DNA of 64,000 nucleotides from Lysinibacillus sp. FSL K6-0232 (GTDB lineage: Bacteria; Bacillota; Bacilli; Bacillales_A; Planococcaceae). Below the pieces are notes generated by a model that saw nothing but the letters and a program-made list of their open reading frames with translations, did not search any database and was not told the origin of the DNA. Made by a program: the position numbers and the translations under genes. The stretch lies in the NCBI RefSeq assembly GCF_038008325.1, contig NZ_JBBOYW010000001.1:672001-736000 (forward strand), written 5' to 3'. Shown one piece after another: positions 27,149 to 35,972 of the stretch; position 1 is the first letter of the stretch; each line of letters starts with the position of its first letter.

Positions 27149-29065
27149 TTGAACATCAAAAAAATTAGTCTTATCTTGTGCGTCTTATTCATTTCAGCTT
27201 CTATGTTTACATTACATAGTGCAAGTGTCAGCGCGAATACAAATATCAAGTTTGAAGATGTTTCTACTAATCATCAAGCCTATGAAGAAATCAATTATTT
27301 AGTAAATTTAGGTGTGATTCAAGGTTATTTTGTCAATGGTAAAAGAGTTTTTGGCCCAAATAATAATGTAACAAGAGGACAAGCAGCAAAAATGGTTGTT
27401 GTTGCCTCTGGAAACAAACCATTAGTTGTTAGTAAATCTAGCTTTTCAGATGTAACAGCAGGCACTGAAATGTCTGGTTACATAGAACGAGCTGTACAAC
27501 TAGGGTTTTTCGACAAAAATACAAAAGGTCAATTCCTACCAAATAAAGCTTTAACTCGTGGTGAAATGAGTTATGTATTGTCGAAAGCATTTAATTTAGA
27601 TACAAGCGAGTATGAAGGTGTTGATTCACCATTTATTGATGTAGGTATTACACATGAGTACGTAAAATATGTGAATACTATCTATTATAACGGTATTACA
27701 AATGGTACAGGCAATAAATATTTACCAAATGGTACAGTAACACGTGCACACTTTTCACTGTTTGTTGCTCGTGCAAAAAGTGAGAAATATCGTTTAGAGT
27801 TACCTGTAAAAGGGACATCTGTTCCTGATACATCACAGGTAATTGGTTTAATTAAAGTCACAACAGATGGCTTAAATATTCGTAAGTCAAAGGATTCTTC
27901 CTCAAGCACGAATATTGTAGGTCAAGTAAATAAAGGCGGTAAACTAGCTGTCTATGCCGTTGAAGGCAATTGGTTAAAAGTAACTTATAAAGGGGCATAT
28001 GCTTATGTCTTTAAGCAATATGCAGAGTTTTTAGATGCAGATGGCAATGAGTTAGGAGCTGTTGCCAAAGAGGTTGTAACAAAAGGTGCTGTGAACTTGT
28101 ATGTCAAACCAACTTCATCAGCAAAAATCATTACAACACTTAAAGCAAACGAAAAATTACCCGTTTATAAAACAGTTGGTGGCTACTATTTAACAAAAGT
28201 AAATGGTATGCCGGGCTATATTGTAGCGAACAGTACAACAGATGCAGCTGCAGAAGAAAAGCCAAATCCTAACCCAAATCCAACACCACCACCAGCAACT
28301 TCTGGTGATACACTTGGAAGAGTAACAGTTGCGAATCTAAATGTTCGTAGTCAAAGCAATGCAACATCTGCCGTATTATTCAAGTTGAATAAAGGAGCAT
28401 ATGTTCAAGTCCATAACGTTAACGGATATTGGGCACAAATCTCTTATAATGGTCAAACAGGCTACGTGCATAAGTCTTATCTAAAACTATTAAATCAATC
28501 AGGAAATCCTTTAAAAGATCGTGTAATCATCTTGGACCCAGGTCATGGTGGTAAGGACCCAGGCGCAGTAGTAGGCTCTGTTTCTGAGAAAAGTATTACA
28601 TTAAAAGTGGGTACACAAGTAAAGCAAATGCTAGAAAATGCTGGTGCAAAGGTTTATATGACACGTACTGGCGACACATACCCATCATTACAGGATCGTG
28701 TAGATTTTACACAAGCAAACTATGGTGAAATTTTTGTGAGTATCCATGTCAATGCCGCTTCTAGTACATCTGCATCTGGTACTGAAACATACTATGCAAT
28801 CTCGACAGGAGATATGTATCAGGAGGACATTGATTTAGCAACTTTCGTTAATAATCAAATCGTCAATAACTTAAATATGAAAAATCGTGGTGTGAAGCAG
28901 CAACAATACTACGTTATCCGTAATATGGCTATCCCATCTATTTTAGTGGAGCTTGGTTTCTTAACGAATAGCCAAGATCGCAATAAAATGACAGATGATC
29001 AATACGTTAAAGTATTTGCCGAATCGATCTATAATGGGATTTTACAATACTATAAAAAACAATAA
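27149..29065 (+). CDS. N-acetylmuramoyl-L-alanine amidase with SLH and SH3 domains
   Basis: The 638-residue protein has a signal peptide (ISLILCVLFISASMFTLHSA). Three SLH repeats follow, to about residue 205, and then three bacterial SH3-like repeats (TTDGLNIRKSKDSSS; VTKGAVNLYVKPTSS; TVANLNVRSQSNATS) with a Pro/Asn linker. Amidase_3 occupies the last 170 residues: VIILDPGHGGKDPGA, SLQDRVDFTQ, FVSIHVNAASS and SILVELGFLTN, giving the zinc ligands and catalytic Glu. It cuts the bond between MurNAc and L-Ala. TTG 27149 follows AAGGGAGG; a possible extended -10 (TGTTAAAAT) is at 27102-27110. Confidence 0.93.
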   Translation: MNIKKISLILCVLFISASMFTLHSASVSANTNIKFEDVSTNHQAYEEINYLVNLGVIQGYFVNGKRVFGPNNNVTRGQAAKMVVVASGNKPLVVSKSSFSDVTAGTEMSGYIERAVQLGFFDKNTKGQFLPNKALTRGEMSYVLSKAFNLDTSEYEGVDSPFIDVGITHEYVKYVNTIYYNGITNGTGNKYLPNGTVTRAHFSLFVARAKSEKYRLELPVKGTSVPDTSQVIGLIKVTTDGLNIRKSKDSSSSTNIVGQVNKGGKLAVYAVEGNWLKVTYKGAYAYVFKQYAEFLDADGNELGAVAKEVVTKGAVNLYVKPTSSAKIITTLKANEKLPVYKTVGGYYLTKVNGMPGYIVANSTTDAAAEEKPNPNPNPTPPPATSGDTLGRVTVANLNVRSQSNATSAVLFKLNKGAYVQVHNVNGYWAQISYNGQTGYVHKSYLKLLNQSGNPLKDRVIILDPGHGGKDPGAVVGSVSEKSITLKVGTQVKQMLENAGAKVYMTRTGDTYPSLQDRVDFTQANYGEIFVSIHVNAASSTSASGTETYYAISTGDMYQEDIDLATFVNNQIVNNLNMKNRGVKQQQYYVIRNMAIPSILVELGFLTNSQDRNKMTDDQYVKVFAESIYNGILQYYKKQ

Positions 29066-29076
29066 AGCTTTTACAA

Positions 29077-29112
29077 GAAACGGTTCCAATAATTTTTGGA
29101 ATCGTTTCTTTA
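29077..29112 (+). terminator. Terminator after the amidase gene
   Basis: GAAACGGTTCCAA (29077-29089) pairs with TTGGAATCGTTTC (29096-29108) with one G-T, and TTT follows. Confidence 0.85.
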
Positions 29113-29921
29113 TCTATTGGCAAAGTGCAAGGCTAATAGTTTAATAAGCCATTAACCTTTCTATGTTATATACCCACACTACACAGACATAAACAATCTA
29201 TATATGCAGCCATCGCTGAAAGACAAAGAAAAAGCTCCATATACATCTGCTGTTGGTATCAAAATTATCTATACAGCTACTTAATGTGTAGAAAATAAAA
29301 TTATCAAGCATATTGATGATGTAAAGCCTATGGAAAGCATTGAATGTAGAATGGAGCCATGGATACATCCCAGTTAAGTAAGTATTATTATAATCAATAG
29401 AGGATGTGTCTTTTTATGAATTCAAGCAAACTTGTAGTGGAGGCTCTATATCAAGTTGTAATTATACGTTTACTTGTATAAAGAAAATGTCTATGAACGA
29501 CAGTGAGCATGGTTAAATAAGCAAAAATGTACACTAGGATATTGATATTTGTACCAAAGTAATTTGTCCTGAAAACCAGCTAGTTTTCGGGACAAGTAGA
29601 ACTTTAAGCTTTTTATTAGCTCTTCTTTAGTAAATTAGGAAAAGATTTGGTCATATGTTTTATAAAATAGCTTATTTCGATTCTTACCATCTAACTGGCA
29701 TAAGTATGCAAAAAATAACTGTGCCATATTGTCCAGTTACCTTTTTGATTGGCGAGCTTTTTCATTTTTATAGCTTTCGAAGCTATAGGATGTATAACAA
29801 TGCCTTCATGTTATTTTGAATGTGTTCGTTGTCAAAAATTAATTTCGATGAGGATAGTATTATATTGTGACAGAATTTTTGATAAATGGATTTAGAAACA
29901 TTAAATCCGTTTATCAACAGG
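29113..29921. other. Gene-poor decayed stretch
   Basis: No supportable gene is found over about 800 bases; all frames are broken by stops. One hairpin (TTGTCC-GAAAAC against GTTTTC-GGACAAG) lies near 29563-29598 and could be an old terminator. The right part may include the degraded front of the transposase remnant that follows. Composition is AT-rich. Confidence 0.5.
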
Positions 29922-30225
29922 TGCCAAGCCCATGATTCATAGTGATCGTGGATTTCAATATACATCAAAAGAGTTTAAACGAATCGTAGAGCAAGCTTAG
30001 GTGATGCAAAGTATATTTCGTGCAGGATGTTGTTGAGATAACACATCCATTGAAAATTTTTGGGGTACGCTCAATTCAGAAATGTACTATCTTATGTGAA
30101 TTTCAGTCTTGCGAGGAGCTGAAGAAAGCAATTGAGGTGTATATTCATTTCTATAACCATCAGCGCTATCAAAAAAACTAAACGGCTTAAGCCCTATAGA
30201 ATTCAGAGCTCAAGTCGTTTAGATC
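29922..30225 (+). pseudogene. Degraded IS3-family transposase OrfB fragment
   Basis: Across shifting frames the sequence keeps the C-terminal catalytic half of an IS3 OrfB: GAKPMIHSDRGFQYTSKEFK, then RIVEQA-stop. DNTSIENFWGTLNSEMYYL and KKLNGLSPIEFRAQVV follow. It has several stops and at least one frameshift and lacks the N-terminal part. It differs from the intact IS3 element at 7433-8976, so it represents a separate, older insertion. Confidence 0.85.
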
Positions 30226-30295
30226 CGTTTTATTATTTAGTCTGTCTACTCGACAGGGAGCAGTTCAAATTTTCTCGATGCCTTTTACTTATATG

Positions 30296-32251
30296 TTATC
30301 GAACCGTATTGATAACTTTTATATAATCTAGACTAATATAGGCTGGTTCTGTGTATGGTTTATCAGAGATAATTTGGCACCAACCATTTAAGCTGGCATC
30401 TGTTATAATAACAGGCATATTGCTTTTATTGAATGTATAAAGAGGGCTTTGGCTTGTTGATGCGTCAGGGCGCACATTAAGACCAGCCGTTGTTGTAACA
30501 GCAACTTTATATGGATTGCTAGCATCTTTAAAGCCTAATGCCTTTTCAGCGCGATAGTAGTGCCCTGCAATTTTAGCTCCCCAGAATGGGTCAGAGGCGT
30601 ATTTCACATTAAAGCCCATCGCCTTAGAGCCAACGACTGCACCGTTTGTATAACGTCCACCAGGTGTAATATAGTTTGGCTGTAAGAACTTTTCAACAAG
30701 CTCATGAATATTTGCTTCCACACTATCAAACTTTTTATTTAATGGATTTGTATCATAAACGTATAGACCAAATAGATTATTTAAATTTTGAGCATGGTCA
30801 CTCATACCATAAGCACTTTCATGTTGTGCAAGTGCCAAAATTAGCATTGCATTAATATGAGAGTTTACCTCCACTTCTTTTAACACAGAGCCTAAGCCAA
30901 TTAATTTACTTTTCGTTGTGGCATTTTTATAAAGCGAAGCACCTGAGCTTTCAACCTCAGCTAATTTTTGCAAAATATATTGATCGAGCTCTTCAGCTGT
31001 ATATTGTGTTTTCGCACGAGCAGGTAAAAATTGATAGTAGTTATAGGCTTCTCCTTTTGAAGAACCATTGGCATTTGTAAAGTTAATGCCATCCCAGCTG
31101 AAATATTTTTCACCTTGCTTCATAAAGCTAGGAGCCTTGCCATACACATAGCTAGCTGCATATTTATTTGATTTATAGTCATATAAAGTATGCTTAATCT
31201 CGCCATTCTCATTTGTATAGTAAGAGCGTCCTTTCATTAATCCAGAAGGAATTAACGAAACATCAGCCTGCTTTAAATAGCCGACATGGCCTGCTAAGCG
31301 TACTTTTACTTGTGTTGCATCACTGTCTAAGTATTCCATTTCAGTACTAGCAGCAACCGCCATTTGATCTTTAATGTTTTCAGAATATAATGCTACATAG
31401 TTATTTGTTACAACATGGCCTGAGGTCATTTTAATAATTTTATTATTATGTGTAATGACAAGTGAATGATTGGACATTGCTTTTTCGGCTGCTTCAAAGC
31501 TAGCAAAGGCTTGCTTCTCCACTAAATCACCATTTGAAATTTCCTTTACAATATACGTGGCAGTATTCCCATTATTGCTACCACTGTTATTGCCTGAGTT
31601 GCCATTGTTATTGTTGTTTTCAGGGGAGGTAGGGTTTTGACGAACACTATCAGCAAGGACAATTAAACGGAAAATAAACGTTGATGCCTCGCCAATTGTG
31701 GCATTATCTCTTGGTAAAAACATCCCATTTGAGCTACCTTTAATTAACCCTAGCTGAGCGCCAATTGCAATATCTTGACGGAAATCTTTAAAAATTGTGG
31801 CATTATCTTTAAACGTAATAGAAGAAGTGCCCTTTGGTATTTTTAAATAATCAACAGCTCGGATTAGCATAACAGCCATATGCTCTCTTGAAATATGTGC
31901 ATTTGGCTTAAAGGAGCCATCTGTATAACCAGTAATAATTCCAGCCGTCGCAGCAAGTTTAATTTCGTCTGCAAATACGTATGTATCTGGAACATCTGTA
32001 AAGGTAATATTATTTTTTGTTGCTAAATTTAAAGCTTTTGCTATGTATGTGGCAAACTCACCGCGAGTTACTGTATCATTTGGTCGGTAGCTACCATTTT
32101 CATCTTTTAACAAAGCTTCTTTAGCAATTAAATAACGAAGACCGCTTTCATGCATATGTCCTGATAGCTCATCAGCATAGGCATTTTGGGGCTGCCAAAT
32201 AACTATGCTGACAAACATCAAGAGTGATAGAAAAATTGATAGTTTTCTCAT
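30296..32251 (-). CDS. SLH-domain glucosaminidase (autolysin-type) with SH3 domain
   Basis: The 651-residue protein has a signal peptide (KLSIFLSLLMFVSIVIWQPQ) and three N-terminal SLH repeats (TFTDVPDTYVFADEIKLAA and relatives). An Asn/Gly/Ser linker spans about 213-230. A glucosaminidase (GH73-like) domain is at about 430-590, with likely catalytic Glu in LALAQHESAYGMS and NNLFGLYVYD. A C-terminal SH3-like domain follows (TTAGLNVRPDASTSQSPLY). It probably cleaves the GlcNAc-MurNAc glycan chain and stays on the wall through SLH. The start ATG follows AGGAGGGT. It is the only hydrolase of the island on the minus strand. Confidence 0.9.
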   Translation of the reverse strand: MRKLSIFLSLLMFVSIVIWQPQNAYADELSGHMHESGLRYLIAKEALLKDENGSYRPNDTVTRGEFATYIAKALNLATKNNITFTDVPDTYVFADEIKLAATAGIITGYTDGSFKPNAHISREHMAVMLIRAVDYLKIPKGTSSITFKDNATIFKDFRQDIAIGAQLGLIKGSSNGMFLPRDNATIGEASTFIFRLIVLADSVRQNPTSPENNNNNGNSGNNSGSNNGNTATYIVKEISNGDLVEKQAFASFEAAEKAMSNHSLVITHNNKIIKMTSGHVVTNNYVALYSENIKDQMAVAASTEMEYLDSDATQVKVRLAGHVGYLKQADVSLIPSGLMKGRSYYTNENGEIKHTLYDYKSNKYAASYVYGKAPSFMKQGEKYFSWDGINFTNANGSSKGEAYNYYQFLPARAKTQYTAEELDQYILQKLAEVESSGASLYKNATTKSKLIGLGSVLKEVEVNSHINAMLILALAQHESAYGMSDHAQNLNNLFGLYVYDTNPLNKKFDSVEANIHELVEKFLQPNYITPGGRYTNGAVVGSKAMGFNVKYASDPFWGAKIAGHYYRAEKALGFKDASNPYKVAVTTTAGLNVRPDASTSQSPLYTFNKSNMPVIITDASLNGWCQIISDKPYTEPAYISLDYIKVINTVR

Positions 32252-32513
32252 ATTTTGACCCTCCTAAACTGATATTATTTTAACAAAGTTATAAAATCGG
32301 CATAAGGGTCAAAGGATATGAAAAAATATAAAAAGTACCAATTTGTTATAGGGAATAAGTATGGTTTTATCAAATGCAAGGGGAAATACATCAAAATAAT
32401 TATGAGTTTCTTCTATTATATAGATATTTGTATACGTTATTAAAAAGTGAATCTCCTTTCGCTATTATTCGTATAACTAGTAAGCACTCTAAAATAGTAG
32501 GAGGGATGATACA

Positions 32514-32735
32514 ATGTGGGTGATAGGTATTCCTTTTTTAATCATTGGCTTCGTAAATAAAGATTGGACATTTATTATTATTGGGATTGCATTATCAACT
32601 GCTTTTTATGCGGGGAAGGCTAGAGGGAAAACTAAAAATCAATTACGCCCCAGCGTAATTGTGTTCGGATTTTTTCGAGTTCGCTCGAAAAGCTCCTCTC
32701 AAAAATCCGTAACATCCGCCGGGGCTTTTATCTAG
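32514..32735 (+). CDS. Possible small membrane protein whose 3' end runs into a repeat element
   Basis: ATG 32514 has AGGAGGG at good spacing. The first 40 residues look like a small membrane protein (MWVIGIPFLIIGFVNKDWTF, then IIIGIALSTAFYAGKARGK). From codon 43 the frame enters the palindromic repeat at 32640-32709, and the last 30 residues look accidental. The original gene may have been truncated or extended by that repeat. It is not recognised as a known family. Confidence 0.45.
   Translation: MWVIGIPFLIIGFVNKDWTFIIIGIALSTAFYAGKARGKTKNQLRPSVIVFGFFRVRSKSSSQKSVTSAGAFI
32640..32709. repeat. Palindromic structured element (two stems plus TTCG-capped hairpin)
   Basis: CAATTACGC (32640-32648) pairs with GCGTAATTG (32653-32661). 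CGGATTTTT (32666-32674) pairs with AAAAATCCG (32701-32709), and inside it TCGAG-TTCG-CTCGA (32675-32688) forms a stable tetraloop hairpin. It is followed by CATCCGCCGGGGC. The compact, self-complementary layout suggests a dispersed intergenic repeat or a structured RNA. Confidence 0.6.
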
Positions 32736-32848
32736 ATTCAGTAGGCGTTTGGGCACTCACTGAATGTAGTAAAAATTAGCATTCATCCCCCTCCTACAGA
32801 GGAAGAGGTCTTCTGCTGAATCAAGATAAATAGATCAAGTGACAGAAA

Positions 32849-32892
32849 GGACTGTTTGAAAAGATAATAACTTTTCAAACAGTCCCTTTTTT
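32849..32892. terminator. Terminator between the small ORF and the P5C dehydrogenase gene
   Basis: GGACTGTTTGAAAAG (32849-32863) pairs perfectly with CTTTTCAAACAGTCC (32871-32885), with CTTTTTT after it on the plus strand. It also lies just beyond the 3' end of the minus-strand gene at 32895, though the minus-strand T-tract is weak. Confidence 0.8.
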
Positions 32893-32894
32893 AA

Positions 32895-34439
32895 TTAAAG
32901 CATTTCTGAAGTTGTTTTTGCTTGCATGTGTAATTGTAGGTAGTCTGGGCCACCTGCTTTAGAGTCTGTGCCTGACATATTGAAGCCACCGAATGGTTGG
33001 TAACCAACAATCGCACCTGTACAGCCACGGTTGAAGTACAGGTTGCCGACATGGAATTCTTCACGTGCTTTTTCGATATGCATACGGTTTTTCGTAATAA
33101 CTGCACCTGTTAAGCCGTATTCTGTATCGTTTGCAATGTCAATGGCATGGTCGAAATCTTTTGCTTTCGCAATTGCCACTACTGGTCCAAAGATTTCTTC
33201 CTTCATAATGCGTGCAGAAGGGTCTACATCTGCAAATACTGTTGGTTGTACAAAGTAACCTACTGAATCGTCTGCTGTACCACCTGCTACAAGACGACCT
33301 TCGCCTTTACCGATTTCAATGTACTCTGTAATTTTATTGAATGCTGCTTGGTCGATAACTGTTGCCATAAAGTTGCTGAAATCTGCTGGATCACCCACTG
33401 TTAATGTGTTTGTTAATTCCACCACACGCGCTACCACTTGGTCATAGACATCTTCTACGATAACCGCACGAGAACATGCAGAGCATTTTTGACCAGAGAA
33501 GCCAAATGCTGATTTCACGATGGATTGCGCAGCTAATTCTAAATCAGCTTCTTTATCGACAACGATTGTATCCTTACCACCCATTTCAGCGATGACACGT
33601 TTTAACCAAATTTGTCCTTCATTGACAACAGAGGCACGTTGGTTAATGCGTAAGCCAACATCACGTGAGCCTGTGAAGCTAATGAAGCGTGTTTTTGGAT
33701 GGTCTACTAGGTAGTCGCCCACTTCTGCACCAGAGCCTGGGACAAAGTTAACCACACCTGCTGGAAGACCCGCTTCCTCTAATACTTCGATAAATTTATA
33801 CGCAATAATTGGTGTTGTAGAAGCAGGCTTTAATAGCACTGTGTTCCCTGTTACTAATGCTGCCACCGTTGTGCCTGCCATAATTGCAAAGGCAAAGTTC
33901 CATGGAGAAATAACGATACCAATTCCTAATGGAATATAGTCATAGCGGTTATATTCACCCGGACGGCTTTCTACTGGTTGCCCATCTTTAATGCGTAGCA
34001 TTTGACGACCATAGTATTCCATAAAGTCGATCGCTTCTGCTGTATCTGCATCTGCCTCAGCCCATGGTTTTCCTGCTTCCTTTGTTAATAAAGCTGAGAA
34101 TTCATGCTTACGACGACGCACAATTGCTGCTGCTTTGAAAAGTACATCTGCACGAATAGCAGGATCAACCTTTTTCCATGTTTTAAATGCTTTGTCTGCC
34201 TCTTGCATCGCTTTTTCAGCAAGCGCTTGGTTCGCTTTGGATACACGACCTACGACTTCTGTTTTCTTTGCAGGGTTATAGGAAACGATTTTATCTTCTG
34301 TTGTGACACGCTCGCCACCAATAATGAGTGGATAGTCTTGGCCTAAGTAGCCTTCCACTTTATTTAAAGCTTCTACATATGCATTGTAGTTTGCCTCTTG
34401 TGTAAAATCTGTAAATGGTTCGTGTTTGTACGGAATCAT
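32895..34439 (-). CDS. rocA: L-glutamate gamma-semialdehyde (1-pyrroline-5-carboxylate) dehydrogenase
   Basis: From ATG 34439 (after GGGAGGAAAA) the protein is 514 residues, the normal length for RocA/PruA of bacilli; the frame's 25 extra upstream codons have no ribosome binding site. It shows the aldehyde dehydrogenase signatures: [30 protein letters not shown], the Glu of VIAEMGGKD and the catalytic Cys in [14 protein letters not shown]. It oxidises P5C/glutamate semialdehyde to glutamate with NAD, the second step of proline and arginine breakdown. It is divergent from a RocR/PRODH-type regulator and close to a proline dehydrogenase gene. Confidence 0.93.
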   Translation of the reverse strand: MIPYKHEPFTDFTQEANYNAYVEALNKVEGYLGQDYPLIIGGERVTTEDKIVSYNPAKKTEVVGRVSKANQALAEKAMQEADKAFKTWKKVDPAIRADVLFKAAAIVRRRKHEFSALLTKEAGKPWAEADADTAEAIDFMEYYGRQMLRIKDGQPVESRPGEYNRYDYIPLGIGIVISPWNFAFAIMAGTTVAALVTGNTVLLKPASTTPIIAYKFIEVLEEAGLPAGVVNFVPGSGAEVGDYLVDHPKTRFISFTGSRDVGLRINQRASVVNEGQIWLKRVIAEMGGKDTIVVDKEADLELAAQSIVKSAFGFSGQKCSACSRAVIVEDVYDQVVARVVELTNTLTVGDPADFSNFMATVIDQAAFNKITEYIEIGKGEGRLVAGGTADDSVGYFVQPTVFADVDPSARIMKEEIFGPVVAIAKAKDFDHAIDIANDTEYGLTGAVITKNRMHIEKAREEFHVGNLYFNRGCTGAIVGYQPFGGFNMSGTDSKAGGPDYLQLHMQAKTTSEML

Positions 34440-34466
34440 TAGTAGTTTTCCTCCCATAAATAAAAG

Positions 34467-34526
34467 TGCCAAATGATTATGCACTATAAATTTTTTGATA
34501 ATTCTATAATGCAATATAATTTGGCA
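34467..34526. promoter_or_regulatory. Long imperfect inverted repeat between rocA and its divergent regulator
   Basis: A 22-base arm at 34467-34488 (TGCCAAAT...TATGCAC...TATA) and its partner at 34505-34526 (TATAATGCA...ATTTGGCA) match at 18 of 22 positions with a 16-base spacer. Each arm also resembles a small palindrome TGC-N11-GCA. It lies upstream of the rocA start in the divergent region and is a good candidate operator or activating site for the regulator at 34619. A canonical -24/-12 sigma-54 promoter was not found. Confidence 0.55.
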
Positions 34527-34618
34527 TTAATCAATATAAATTTTATAAATTTTTTAATTTTTAAGTCTGTTTTTCATATTGATGTTAAAATAAATGTAAG
34601 AGGATACAGGAGGATGAG

Positions 34619-35950
34619 ATGGAAAATAATGTTTTATTAAATATTTATAAGTATGTTATTGAGCAGGGGGATATGGGTATCTGTGTAGTGGATATAGAGG
34701 GGAAGCTGCTTATATACAATAAAAAAATGCGAGAATTAGAGGGCGTTAATGAGGATGAATTTGAGCAGAGACGGGCACTAGAGATTATTGATTTTGAAAT
34801 AGAAAAAAGTGATATCTATAAGGTGCTAAGCACGGAAACGCCTGTGCTAAATGTGAAAAAAACATATTGGAATAAAAAAAATCAAGAAGTTACCTACATA
34901 AGCAATATTTATCCACTGCACTATGAGGGGAAGCTAGTCGGTGCGGTGGAATTTGCACGGGATATTACACAGCTTGAATATATGATGTACCAGCCATTAC
35001 GAAGATATGGTGCGCCGCTAACATTTGATATTATTACAGCCGTGTCTGATGTGATGAAGGATGTAATTGAGAAGGCAAAAATTGTTGCGCTTAGCAGAAT
35101 GCCTGTGGTGCTAATTGGAGAGTCTGGTACAGGGATTGATATGATTGCTGAGGGTATTCATCATGATTTAAAGGTTCAAAATGATATGTTTATTGCGTTA
35201 ATTTGCCGTAGGGATGAGGAAACAATATTAAAGCAATTTGAAAAATATATTGTTGAAAAGGAGAAAATCACCTTTTTTGCTGAACGGATTGAATATTTAT
35301 CGATGGAGGCGCAGGAGCAAATTGTAGAGCTTTTCAACAACTATCCAAATCATCAACATATGCTAATTGCAAGTGTGGGCAAGGACCCAATCGATTTAAT
35401 TCAAGAGCAGCAGCTATCGAAAAAATTATATCGTCTATTTTCAGGCATTACGATTTATGTGCCGCCATTACGAGAACGAAAAGAAGATATTATGCCATTT
35501 GTCGATGACTATTTTAAGCGACATCGTGATTCATTTGGTTCGTCAATTCAAGGCTTATCGGAGGAAGTAAAGGATATCTTTTTAACGTATGACTGGCCTG
35601 GAAATTTAAAGGAATTAGAAGTATTGCTTGATGAGATTTCCTCACTGCTCACAAATGAAACAGCTATTGACCTCCATATGCTACCAGCCCACTTCAAATG
35701 GAAAATCCAGCATTCCTCTGATTATGGGGCAGAGGATACGGCGGATTTATTTATTATTAAAAATCCAACTGATATTAGGCCGCTCGATGTCTACATGAAA
35801 GAGGTTGAGGAATATTATATTTCCAAGGCATTGGATTTTCATCAGGGGAATATTTCAAAAACCGCTGCCGCATTGGGGATACGACGCCAAAGTTTACAAT
35901 ATCGTGTGAAAAACTATAAGCTCAATAAAAAAAGCGAAAACATTGATTAA
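34619..35950 (+). CDS. PAS/AAA+/Fis-type transcriptional regulator with degenerate ATPase motifs
   Basis: The 443-residue protein has a PAS domain (about 10-120), an AAA+ region like sigma-54 activators (about 140-345) and a Fis-type helix-turn-helix (GNISKTAAALGIRRQSLQYR, about 410-432). The AAA+ region is abnormal. Walker A reads GESGTGID with Ile173 where Lys is expected. The segment holding the GAFTGA sigma-54 contact loop is missing, so the domain is about 35 residues short. Walker B reads ITFFAERIE rather than LFLDEI. LRERKEDI is kept. It lies between rocA and the proline dehydrogenase gene and probably controls them, but not by ATP-driven sigma-54 activation. Confidence 0.85.
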   Translation: MENNVLLNIYKYVIEQGDMGICVVDIEGKLLIYNKKMRELEGVNEDEFEQRRALEIIDFEIEKSDIYKVLSTETPVLNVKKTYWNKKNQEVTYISNIYPLHYEGKLVGAVEFARDITQLEYMMYQPLRRYGAPLTFDIITAVSDVMKDVIEKAKIVALSRMPVVLIGESGTGIDMIAEGIHHDLKVQNDMFIALICRRDEETILKQFEKYIVEKEKITFFAERIEYLSMEAQEQIVELFNNYPNHQHMLIASVGKDPIDLIQEQQLSKKLYRLFSGITIYVPPLRERKEDIMPFVDDYFKRHRDSFGSSIQGLSEEVKDIFLTYDWPGNLKELEVLLDEISSLLTNETAIDLHMLPAHFKWKIQHSSDYGAEDTADLFIIKNPTDIRPLDVYMKEVEEYYISKALDFHQGNISKTAAALGIRRQSLQYRVKNYKLNKKSENID

Positions 35951-35970
35951 TAAATGTTTTCGCTTTTTAT
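35928..35970. terminator. Bidirectional terminator between convergent genes
   Basis: AAAAAGCGAAAACATT pairs with AATGTTTTCGCTTTTT across an 8-base loop that includes the regulator's stop codon. The flanking A- and T-runs serve both strands. The arm shares AAAAAAGCGAAAAC with hairpins at 9908 and 10723. Confidence 0.85.
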
Positions 35971-35972
35971 TA

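Noticed and set aside
30132..30326. 64-codon open frame after the transposase remnant
   Set aside because: Overlaps the decayed transposase and the end of the opposite gene; no ribosome binding site.
34440..34514. 25-codon N-terminal extension of rocA
   Set aside because: ATG 34439 has GGGAGG upstream and gives the normal family length; the extension lacks a start signal.
34440..34618. Sigma-54 promoter upstream of rocA
   Set aside because: The best candidate reads TGCCAA-N8-TGC, with CC where the -24 GG is required.
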